Virus record (IMG/VR): IMGVR_UViG_3300032238_001072 | Span: 1 to 48,395 of that record | DNA from: a virus | DNA length: 48,395 nt | Strand: one strand, 5' to 3' | Shown: one piece after another, positions 23,491 to 30,342 of the stretch | Layout of the letters: each line of letters starts with the position of its first letter | How positions within the stretch are numbered: position 1 is the first letter of the stretch | The notes under the pieces: model-generated | Told to the model about the DNA's origin: nothing | Seen by the model: only the letters and a program-made list of their open reading frames with translations | Database searches by the model: none | Program-made: the position numbers and the translations under genes

Positions 23491-24528
23491 ATGGAATCAC
23501 AATATCCAGGAGTCTACACCGGATTGGTTGAAGACAATAAGGACCCAGAGAAGCTTGGAAGGCTCAAGGTTCGGGTGCCCATTGCGTATGGAAATTCGAG
23601 CCAGGTTTCCACGGCTCAACTTCCATGGGCGCTTTCTCGTGGTTTGCCTGCTGGTGGGTCCTCAAAGTCTGGTGGCATAGATTGGTTGCCAGACATTGGT
23701 GACCAAGTCTGGGTAACATTCTTGGACGGTGAGCCTGAGAAACCATTGTGGGAGTGGGCCACCCAGAGTCGACCTCAAGCCAAGAAGTTTCCTCTTCACC
23801 AATACGACAAGAATGGCAAGCCGTTTAGAGCAGCCCTCACCAAGTATGGTCACACAGTTGAAATCAACGAGACTTCAGTGCTTCTGGTTACGGCCAAGGG
23901 CAACGTCATACTCTTGGACGATGGTGTGGATGGACTGATCATAAGAGCCAACCAGGATCTTCAGATAAGCGTTCAAGAGATCAACGCTATTATCAGCTCA
24001 CTCCAAGTTAGTGCTGCTGATCAAATCTTCTTTGAGACGCAGAAAGGCTTTTCAGTAAAAGCTACTGACATGGCTATCTCACTGGATGAGGACCTGATAC
24101 AGATTGTGGGACGATACTCACTCTTTGTGGGCGCTGCGCTATTCACCATCATTGACGGCACCGTAACACTGGCTGACGCAGCTGGTTCAACAATTGTGTT
24201 TGATGGTAATGGAAACATTGCCATATCCACAGGCAGTGGATCATATGTCAGTCTAACACCAACCACGGTGTCAGTATCAACACCAGACCAAAGTTCAGTA
24301 ATAATTGGTGAGCTAGGGATTCAAGTCTCAGCTCAAAATATCCTGATCAATGGTGGCAACATAGCCTTGGGTGCCACGGCTAGAACGCCAGTGGTGCTGA
24401 CAGACTTGATGCTAGCGGCCTTCAATTCTCATACTCATTCAAATGGCAATGATGGATCGCCCACTGGAACGCCTATTGTTCCTTTAACCCCGCAAATGAT
24501 AGGCTCCACAACCACAATAGCTCAATAG
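23491..24528 (+). CDS. Baseplate central spike protein (gp5/VgrG-type)
   Basis: 345 residues forming the membrane-puncturing needle. An N-terminal OB-fold (YPGVYTGLVEDNKDPEKLG, then RLKVRVPI) matches the phage baseplate V/gp5 family. The middle (about 120-300) is a repetitive beta-strand region expected to form a triple beta-helix. At the tip, His314-Thr-His316 in SHTHSNG, followed by PTGTPIVPL, is the metal-binding apex motif. No lysozyme domain is present, unlike T4 gp5. It starts a plus-strand baseplate operon only 14 bp from the divergent tube-like gene. Confidence 0.9.
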   Translation: MESQYPGVYTGLVEDNKDPEKLGRLKVRVPIAYGNSSQVSTAQLPWALSRGLPAGGSSKSGGIDWLPDIGDQVWVTFLDGEPEKPLWEWATQSRPQAKKFPLHQYDKNGKPFRAALTKYGHTVEINETSVLLVTAKGNVILLDDGVDGLIIRANQDLQISVQEINAIISSLQVSAADQIFFETQKGFSVKATDMAISLDEDLIQIVGRYSLFVGAALFTIIDGTVTLADAAGSTIVFDGNGNIAISTGSGSYVSLTPTTVSVSTPDQSSVIIGELGIQVSAQNILINGGNIALGATARTPVVLTDLMLAAFNSHTHSNGNDGSPTGTPIVPLTPQMIGSTTTIAQ

Positions 24529-24529
24529 C

Positions 24530-24901
24530 ATGGCCACCTTACCCTCAGTTGGAGTCAATTGGCAGAGATCCTCAGTGTCGGTGGACAAAGCGTCCAACAC
24601 TATCACAATTGTCATATCTCTGCCACTGCCCACGGTGGCTTTGCCACCCATATCATTTGGCTTTCCACCCAAGCTGCCACTGCTTAAAGTTCCTATCATT
24701 CCAGAAGCTTTACGAGCAATTGCTGCTGCACTAGCTCAACTGCAGAAGATCATTGAAAAACTGCTGTCGCTTATTCCAAGAGCGGCCATACGACTCGTAG
24801 TGAAATTGGGACCAGTCACAGTAATAGACGAAACATTTACAACGGCTGATGCGCTAGCCGCCACAATTGCTTTGTCTCTGTGCAACAAGAGCAAGAAGTA
24901 A
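24530..24901 (+). CDS. Hydrophobic Pro-rich hypothetical protein (123 aa)
   Basis: Residues 30-60 are Pro/Leu-rich (LPLPTVALPPISFGFPPKLP). A long hydrophobic amphipathic helix follows (about 60-85), then a beta hairpin. It begins just after the spike stop and ends next to the following gene, so it is part of the spike operon. Such a protein could be membrane-active or sit with the spike, but no family is recognised. Confidence 0.65.
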   Translation: MATLPSVGVNWQRSSVSVDKASNTITIVISLPLPTVALPPISFGFPPKLPLLKVPIIPEALRAIAAALAQLQKIIEKLLSLIPRAAIRLVVKLGPVTVIDETFTTADALAATIALSLCNKSKK

Positions 24902-24902
24902 T

Positions 24903-25499
24903 ATGGCAAACTATAATGGATGTGAAATTATTGATGCTGCCATAAGTGGCATGGTGTCAAAGATGGGAACTCTCAACAACAAAGTCAATGGTTTGAGGAG
25001 ATTAGCCCAGCTTATAGAGCAAGCGTCTGATCCTCGTACCCTGATTCCAGACATTAACGCGCTGGTTCCAATTGACAGGATTGACGTACAAAGCTACGAG
25101 AATCTTAGAAACTCCTGTCCATTTCTAGATCTTCCTTCAGCCGCAGAGGGACTAGCGAGACTAAAGTCCGATCTGAATCAGGCTTACAATGCACTTATCG
25201 CCAAACTGAGGCTTCACCCATTTCTTCAGCTTCAACGGCTTGTAGACCAACTTGATCGACTCATTGCACAGTCTGGCGTGGACTATGCTTGCGTATTGCA
25301 GTATCTGCAGTGTGCTCAAGCTGCATGTCAAGCTGCTGCTCAGATATCGGCCACGCTAGAGAGGAACGCCACTATCGTTGATGAGTATGGCAAGAACATT
25401 CTAAACACAACATCTGCTGTGCTTTCAGAACGGGCTCAAGCCAAAGTAACGGAGATCAAGAGTGTCATAAGCCAGGTTGAAAATCTGTCCAATCCATAA
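24903..25499 (+). CDS. Helical structural-region protein (198 aa)
   Basis: Nearly all-helical, with heptad-like segments (LARLKSDLNQAYNALIAKLR and LQRLVDQLDRLIAQ) and several Cys residues in the 120-150 region. The start is ATG 24903. An in-frame TTG at 24867 would overlap the preceding gene. Located between spike and a baseplate-type protein, it is probably a tail or baseplate component. Unrecognised otherwise. Confidence 0.68.
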   Translation: MANYNGCEIIDAAISGMVSKMGTLNNKVNGLRRLAQLIEQASDPRTLIPDINALVPIDRIDVQSYENLRNSCPFLDLPSAAEGLARLKSDLNQAYNALIAKLRLHPFLQLQRLVDQLDRLIAQSGVDYACVLQYLQCAQAACQAAAQISATLERNATIVDEYGKNILNTTSAVLSERAQAKVTEIKSVISQVENLSNP

Positions 25500-25502
25500 A
25501 AG

Positions 25503-25508
25503 TATTTA
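25503..25508 (+). promoter_or_regulatory. TAGTTA-like box (GTATTTA) upstream of 25514
   Basis: GTATTTA differs from the recurrent GTAGTTA at one base and ends 5 nt before ATG 25514, in a 14-nt gap. Confidence 0.25.
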
Positions 25509-25513
25509 AGATC

Positions 25514-26080
25514 ATGAGACCACAGGGTTTTGTAACCATTTCAAAGTTGACTCGTCCTGATGGGCGAGAGATATCCACACAGGAGGCTGTTGACAAGGGT
25601 CTCATCAAGCCACTATCCAAGAAGCCATCTGGCTGGGGAATCCAGAAACACGAGATACCTCTGGGCCACAATCTATTCACGGATGAAGGTCGCCAGACCA
25701 TGGCCTATGCCTTTGGCTTTCGTAGTCCCATTGTGAACTACGTCTGCACACAGTTTGGAATTGGAACTGGTACTACTCCTCCCAAGGTTACTGATGTGGC
25801 CTTGGAATCACCACTGACTTTCTACGATTCAGACTCCAGTGGAACCCCAGACAGCCAGTATAAGCCCATAGCTAAGGCTTCTTTTCCCTATCCATTCATT
25901 GTGGATATTGAACTTCCACTGGCGTACAGTGAAGCTAACACCTATCTCATTACAGAGTTGGGTCTATTTACTGGGTCGAGTGGAGGTGGTGGCAACACAC
26001 TACTGGCCAGAAAGGTGATCCTCGGCTACAATAAGGATTCCAGTTTGGCTCCCACATTCGTGTGGCGCCTTCGCTTCTAA
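25514..26080 (+). CDS. Probable baseplate/tail structural protein
   Basis: 188 residues. The middle has the pattern GHNLFTDEGRQTMAYAFG, then QFGIGTGTTPPKVTDVALESP, seen in phage tail-associated proteins in which a Gly-rich FGxGTG-TPP loop precedes a beta region. It ends in beta strands (FVWRLRF). The precise family is uncertain. It lies in the spike operon, which supports a baseplate or tail role. Confidence 0.6.
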   Translation: MRPQGFVTISKLTRPDGREISTQEAVDKGLIKPLSKKPSGWGIQKHEIPLGHNLFTDEGRQTMAYAFGFRSPIVNYVCTQFGIGTGTTPPKVTDVALESPLTFYDSDSSGTPDSQYKPIAKASFPYPFIVDIELPLAYSEANTYLITELGLFTGSSGGGGNTLLARKVILGYNKDSSLAPTFVWRLRF

Positions 26081-26085
26081 CGCTG

Positions 26086-26091
26086 TAGTTA
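26086..26091 (+). promoter_or_regulatory. TAGTTA box upstream of 26107
   Basis: TGTAGTTAA ends 15 nt before ATG 26107, the longest spacing of the set. A weak purine run, GAAGAGA, lies between and could act as a ribosome site. Confidence 0.35.
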
Positions 26092-26106
26092 ACACGAAGA
26101 GATTTT

Positions 26107-26322
26107 ATGCCAGTAAAAATTCAATCTGTGGGCAAAGGAAAATACAGGGTTTCAACTCCACATGGAACCAAGGCCAAGCATACCACCAAGGCCAAAGCTG
26201 AGAGACAAAAGAGACTTCTCAACGCCATTGACCACGGTTGGAAGCCCACTGGCAAGCCACCTAAAAAGAAGACTCGCACTGAGAGCCTCGCCCTAAAGGT
26301 TGTTCAAACTCTACTAAGCTAA
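26107..26322 (+). CDS. Small highly basic protein (71 aa)
   Basis: A Lys/Arg-rich protein with the pattern GKGKYRVSTPHGTKAKHTTK followed by KAERQKRLLNAIDHGWKPTG. I have seen this short family, with its V-S-T-P-G-T-AK and LL-AI-HG signature, in many environmental phages. Its role is unknown to me, but charge suggests nucleic-acid or capsid-interior binding. It ends with a hydrophobic helix. Confidence 0.7.
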   Translation: MPVKIQSVGKGKYRVSTPHGTKAKHTTKAKAERQKRLLNAIDHGWKPTGKPPKKKTRTESLALKVVQTLLS

Positions 26323-26326
26323 CAAC

Positions 26327-26680
26327 ATGCATACTTTCATTCAAGATACCAACACAGTCACGTCATCCACACTCGAGATGTGGAGAGTGCTTCAATCCAG
26401 CCCAATCAACTTCTTCGTCACACTGAAGAATGTGGGTGACAACAACATCGACTACCAGTTTCAGGAGTCGTCTGATGGTGTCACGTGGGCCAACATTGCT
26501 TCCACAAGTGGAACACTCACTCCATCAGGCGGAAGTCAAATCATCTCGTACAAGATCAACTCCAGCTTGGCTATGGTGAGACTGACGGCTTCAGCCAGCA
26601 GTGGTTCAACCATTGACTTTGCTGTGAGTCGTTACTTCAACAGAGCTCAGTATGGACCTCTGCCACTCTTATCTCTATGA
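26327..26680 (+). CDS. Beta-sandwich structural protein (117 aa)
   Basis: A short Ig-like or jelly-roll protein: NFFVTLKNVGDNNIDYQFQE, a Ser/Thr-rich loop, GSQIISYKINSSLAMVRLTA, then SGSTIDFAVSRYF. Its strand pattern resembles the cores of the 20440 and 41872 proteins, suggesting a family of related virion proteins. It overlaps the next gene by ATGA. Confidence 0.65.
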   Translation: MHTFIQDTNTVTSSTLEMWRVLQSSPINFFVTLKNVGDNNIDYQFQESSDGVTWANIASTSGTLTPSGGSQIISYKINSSLAMVRLTASASSGSTIDFAVSRYFNRAQYGPLPLLSL

Positions 26681-27141
26681 ACACTGAGACAAAAGCAGCC
26701 AAGCTGATATCAGCTTTGTTAGGCGAAGAAGGCCCTGATGACTATCTCAAAAACTTGGGAATAGTTCGTCAGTCAAAGACGTCCAATCCACCGCCATCAC
26801 CAGACAAACCGATTGACATCAAGCCAGACAGTTTGACTGGCAAGTTGTTGAGTGGAACTGCCCTGGACTATGGCAGTGATGACATGGATGCAGATGACCT
26901 TCTTGAAAAGTGGGCTGATAAGCGTTTACCAAGAGGACTAAGGGCTGATCGCGATACAGTTGAAGCCCTACTGGATGATCTAGGCTCTAGCATTGATGAA
27001 TACATCGAGTACAACGAGGAGATCTACAACAAGATAATCGAGCAAGTGTCTGAAGCACTTGAACAAAGTAAGGGTGATCCCAATGGCTGGTTTGAGCGGC
27101 TAAAGGCTAGTCTGAGTGATGAGGAGGATAATGAGGCTTAA
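26677..27141 (+). CDS. Acidic hypothetical protein (154 aa)
   Basis: Asp/Glu-rich, largely helical protein. The N-terminus AAKLISALLGEEGPDD contains an L-G-E motif like those in the 5369 and 36718 proteins. A Pro/Ser linker (residues 35-50) and acidic helices follow (SIDEYIEYNEEIYNKIIEQ). It may be an assembly or internal protein, but no family is recognised. Its TAA shares TTAA with the convergent exonuclease. Confidence 0.65.
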   Translation: MNTETKAAKLISALLGEEGPDDYLKNLGIVRQSKTSNPPPSPDKPIDIKPDSLTGKLLSGTALDYGSDDMDADDLLEKWADKRLPRGLRADRDTVEALLDDLGSSIDEYIEYNEEIYNKIIEQVSEALEQSKGDPNGWFERLKASLSDEEDNEA

Positions 27142-27980
27142 AGGTCGTCAATTGACGCTTTTACTCCACTATAATAACCTGACGAATACTGCTCCCTGAT
27201 TTCACTGAGATTGGCGTCACCTAGTTCATCTGGGTGACGCCAATTTAGTTTCTGTGGGCCAGACTCAAGGACAGCATCTTGGTGGAGAATGGTGGCCTCC
27301 AAACAATCGTAAAAGGTTTGCTTAAGTGACTCTGGTATCTGATCGTCTATAGTCAACACTGCTTCCTCAAAGGAAGCTCCAGCAGGAACAGCTTCAAATA
27401 GCTTAGCTACCTTTGCTGGACCCCAGCCCTTGATGCCTGAAATGCCATCACCTGGATCACCCAATATGGCCAAAGCGATTGATATGTGAGATGGCTTCTT
27501 GATTGACCACTTCTCGATGACTTCGTCTGTGTCTAAGATCTTCTTTTTGTTAAGACAGTAGTAACCGACAACTCTGTCCTTACGACAATCCATCAATTGC
27601 TGCAGGTCTTTATCACCAGAAACCACATAGATTTCCTGGGATACCAAGTCGCTGTAGACCACAGAAGCCACAAGGTCATCAGCCTCATGTTCCATTGAAC
27701 GTATCTGTGGACAAGACCACAACCAGTCAACGTGATCTTGAAAACTGGCCCGATGGTCATCGTAGCCCTCAGGCTTTTCACCACGAACCTTCTCAGACTT
27801 GGATTTTCCATCCCAGCACAGTATAGCTCTGGTGGCCTTGGTGTGGTTGATCACCCCTAAGAATGATCGTATTCCAGCAATCACCGGATCAGTTCCAGAG
27901 CGTTGAGCAGCGAAAAATGCACGAGCATACAGGCTGCTAGCATCGATGACTATGTCAATGTCTGTGGGGCTAGATTTCAT
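27138..27980 (-). CDS. 5'-3' exonuclease / RNase H-type (FEN family)
   Basis: Removes RNA primers and 5' flaps during lagging-strand synthesis. Metal-binding acidic motifs visible are VIDASSLYARAF near residue 11, MEHEADDLVAS near residue 98 and VSGDKDLQQL near residue 119. The helix-hairpin-helix DNA-binding part is LGDPGDGISGIKGWGPAKVA near residue 172. The 280-residue length fits the phage and Pol I N-terminal exonuclease class. It overlaps by 11 bp the small gene upstream in its operon. Confidence 0.92.
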   Translation of the reverse strand: MKSSPTDIDIVIDASSLYARAFFAAQRSGTDPVIAGIRSFLGVINHTKATRAILCWDGKSKSEKVRGEKPEGYDDHRASFQDHVDWLWSCPQIRSMEHEADDLVASVVYSDLVSQEIYVVSGDKDLQQLMDCRKDRVVGYYCLNKKKILDTDEVIEKWSIKKPSHISIALAILGDPGDGISGIKGWGPAKVAKLFEAVPAGASFEEAVLTIDDQIPESLKQTFYDCLEATILHQDAVLESGPQKLNWRHPDELGDANLSEIREQYSSGYYSGVKASIDDL

Positions 27981-28089
27981 TGTTCAGCATTGATGGATCG
28001 AATGGCGCTGGCTCCTTGTTGGCCTCGTTGTGCCACTCAATGAACCAGTCAAGTGCATAATCTGGAACCTGTAGAAGGTCCACATTCAT
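27970..28089 (-). CDS. Very small acidic protein (39 aa)
   Basis: A short frame fills the otherwise empty gap between the baseplate gene and the exonuclease. It begins with ATG 28089, 10 nt after the upstream stop, and ends by overlapping the exonuclease start by 11 bp. The product starts MNVDLLQVPDYALDWF and ends SMLNNEI. Its Trp/aromatic content and operon-like packing support expression. Function unknown, and no slippery site suggests a frameshift fusion to its neighbour. Confidence 0.5.
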   Translation of the reverse strand: MNVDLLQVPDYALDWFIEWHNEANKEPAPFDPSMLNNEI

Positions 28090-28099
28090 GTTTCGGCAA

Positions 28100-28921
28100 T
28101 TAGTTGCCACCATCCACACCCGGTGCCACCTGTCGTACAGGGCCCTTTCGGATTCTCTGACGAAAAAACTCGGAGTCCAGCTGGACCGGCACGCTGAACT
28201 CCACCTTGCATCTATTGCATGAGTACTTGATCTCAGTGCTCAGGTGAGGGTCCAGCTCACGCCGCATGAGATTAAAGTAAAGCTGATCAGCCGGAGAAAG
28301 AGCTCCGTACCAACGATCAACCTCCTCCAACGAGTCAGGCTTTCCACCACCAACAGCAACAACGCCCCATAGCAGCTCGGCTGACTCTCGCCTTACAGTC
28401 GCATTTTCAATCTCAGTCCGTTGGTCCAGACGTTGAACATCGCCCACGGTGAGAGGTCGGATTGAAACTTCGTCCTTACAATCAGGCAATGTGAAATTAT
28501 CATAGCCAATGTATCCATCGGCCTTGGCACCAACCATCTCCATATCATCTGGGATACGGATGATATCCTCTGGGTGTACAAAGCCACAGGCTGTACACTT
28601 AGCCTGATGGGCATAGACAGAGTTGTTTCTCATGGCCCGTGAGACCAAGAGAATGGTTTGAACATCACTATACACCAGTTTCTGGACTGGGCATTGGCCA
28701 AGAGGAACAACACGCTGTACGGCCTGAACAAGGAAATCATTAGGCGTAAGTCCCTGGTTCTTTACCACCCAATCGTCCATCTTGGAATCCCATGGATAGA
28801 TCGTGATCTCACCCTTTGGAAAGTGGTCCAGTGTGGAGAAACCACCAGACAGCAAGCGAATCTTCTTGGAGAATTTTTCTCGTGTCGGCCGAAAATCCTG
28901 AATGTTACTCTTGATCGCCAT
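28100..28921 (-). CDS. T4 gp26-like baseplate/hub assembly protein
   Basis: 273 residues. The N-terminal part (FPKGEITIYPWDSKMDDWV, then QTILLVSRAMRNNSVYAHQ, then a Cys-x-x-Cys in AKCTACGFVH) follows the T4-type baseplate hub assembly family pattern. A second Cys pair lies near the C-terminus (YSCNRCKVEF), so two zinc sites or one split site are possible. It is likely to be needed for baseplate or tape-measure assembly. ATG 28921 is preferred; an upstream ATG at 28939 adds six residues and approaches the divergent kinase gene. Confidence 0.75.
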   Translation of the reverse strand: MAIKSNIQDFRPTREKFSKKIRLLSGGFSTLDHFPKGEITIYPWDSKMDDWVVKNQGLTPNDFLVQAVQRVVPLGQCPVQKLVYSDVQTILLVSRAMRNNSVYAHQAKCTACGFVHPEDIIRIPDDMEMVGAKADGYIGYDNFTLPDCKDEVSIRPLTVGDVQRLDQRTEIENATVRRESAELLWGVVAVGGGKPDSLEEVDRWYGALSPADQLYFNLMRRELDPHLSTEIKYSCNRCKVEFSVPVQLDSEFFRQRIRKGPVRQVAPGVDGGN

Positions 28922-28960
28922 GACACTAAGAACATGCATCGGTTCATGTTCTTGAAAGGT

Positions 28961-29557
28961 ATGAACGTTACTTTCGCCTTTTCAGGTCCCTGTAATGCTG
29001 GAAAGACTACACTAATGCACAAGATCAAGGACCGGTTTGGCAGCAGGGTCCACATTGTGGGTGAGTGCATCAGAGACAAGATCACATCAATTGATGTGGT
29101 CAGAAACTCGGCACAAAACTACTTCAGACTGCAGCAGAAGGTAGTGATGGAGAAGATTCGCCTTGAGGATGAAGCTCAGCATGGCAGTGGCAAGTTGATC
29201 CTAGTGGACAGAAGTTTGGCCGACTCACTTTTCTACACGACTTTCTACATTGATATCAAGGCTCTCACTGAGAATCAAAAGGTTGAGTATGTCAATTTCG
29301 TAAAGACAGTCACTGAGACAGCCAAGGCCAAGAAAAGGTATGACATCGTGTTCATGATGCAACCACTGCCCATCACGATCAAAGACCCCATGAGGCCGAA
29401 TGATCTGATGGTCACTCAGACCATTGAGCACCAGCTCATTGAAACTTTGAACATTGGTTTGTTTACAGGATTGTCCAAGTTGACTAAGGTAGACGTACGC
29501 AAGGAAGAAGACCAAATCCTCAGTGCCTGCGAGGAAGCCTTGTCAGAAATTGCATGA
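28961..29557 (+). CDS. P-loop nucleotide kinase, probable hydroxymethyl-dCMP kinase
   Basis: 198-residue P-loop kinase: Walker A SGPCNAGKTTL directly after the first strand, a central LILVDRSLADSLFY segment resembling the Asp-Arg catalytic region of deoxynucleoside/nucleotide kinases, and a helical lid. ATG 28934 is an alternative start adding nine residues. It overlaps by ATGA the dCMP-hydroxymethylase-like gene. T4 uses its gp1 kinase to phosphorylate 5-hydroxymethyl-dCMP made by gp42. The same role is inferred here from context, because the fold alone does not fix the substrate. Confidence 0.8.
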   Translation: MNVTFAFSGPCNAGKTTLMHKIKDRFGSRVHIVGECIRDKITSIDVVRNSAQNYFRLQQKVVMEKIRLEDEAQHGSGKLILVDRSLADSLFYTTFYIDIKALTENQKVEYVNFVKTVTETAKAKKRYDIVFMMQPLPITIKDPMRPNDLMVTQTIEHQLIETLNIGLFTGLSKLTKVDVRKEEDQILSACEEALSEIA

Positions 29558-30342
29558 ACCTCGTCGTAGACAACGTACCACAAGCATTCTCCCAACTAAA
29601 CAGACACCTCAGTGAGTCAGGCTCCGAGGTATCTGGATATTTGGAGGCCATTAACGCTAGGATTGTAATCAACAACCCTCAGCAGAGGGTGGCCGCTGTT
29701 CGTAGTGACAACGGCTGCTTTGTCCCCTACATGGGACTTCAGTGGGCATGGTATGCCTATACACACCAAGACACGGCCCTGAAAGAATACTACCCAGAGG
29801 CCTGGCAGAGAGCCACTAAAGGTGATGTTAACTCAAACTACGGTCAGTATGTTTGGGCTGAATCACAATTCCAAAACTGCTTCAAGTTGTTGCGTGATGA
29901 TCCTAACACACGCAGAGCGGTGATCATGTTCAACCGAAAGGAGGTGGCCATGTCATCTACAAATGACCATATCTGCACTACGTCTCTTCAGTTTTTGGCT
30001 CGTGATGGTCAACTTCACTTGATAACCACTATGCGGTCCAACGAATTGCACTTTGGATTTCGCACAGATGTAGTGTTCTTCACAATGCTTCAAGAGATTA
30101 TGGCCACAATTCTTGGCCTTAAACTTGGTACTTATTGCCACAATGTTGGGTCACTCCATGTTAAGAAAGACAAGATCACACACGAACATGTCACATTGAT
30201 TGACTGGCCCAAGTTTTGTTTCGCAGAGCTACCACACCTCATTGAACTCAGACAGTTCTTTAACCCAAATCCAAAATTTACCAAAAGCACGTTTGAACTG
30301 ACCAACCTTTTACAAGACAATCTCAGATTTTTTAAGTCATGA
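29554..30342 (+). CDS. dCMP hydroxymethylase-like (thymidylate synthase family)
   Basis: 262-residue thymidylate-synthase homologue distinct from ThyA at 2585. Family marks are SNYGQYVW, DDPNTRRAVIMF, the catalytic Cys141 in DHICTTSLQF, and RSNELHFGFRTDVVFF. In that last motif Asp172 stands where ThyA has Asn. This is the change that lets dCMP hydroxymethylase (T4 gp42) recognise cytosine. Predicted reaction: dCMP plus methylenetetrahydrofolate to 5-hydroxymethyl-dCMP. ATGA overlaps link it to the kinase upstream and the carbamoyltransferase downstream. Confidence 0.87.
   Translation: MNLVVDNVPQAFSQLNRHLSESGSEVSGYLEAINARIVINNPQQRVAAVRSDNGCFVPYMGLQWAWYAYTHQDTALKEYYPEAWQRATKGDVNSNYGQYVWAESQFQNCFKLLRDDPNTRRAVIMFNRKEVAMSSTNDHICTTSLQFLARDGQLHLITTMRSNELHFGFRTDVVFFTMLQEIMATILGLKLGTYCHNVGSLHVKKDKITHEHVTLIDWPKFCFAELPHLIELRQFFNPNPKFTKSTFELTNLLQDNLRFFKS

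Noticed and set aside
27970-28110. Programmed frameshift joining the baseplate gene and the 39-codon frame
   Set aside because: There is a 10-nt gap after an in-frame stop and no heptameric slippery sequence.
28658-28960. Extending the kinase frame 101 codons upstream
   Set aside because: The extension is antisense to the conserved gp26-like gene, and a kinase needs only a few residues before its first strand. ATG 28961 or 28934 fits better.
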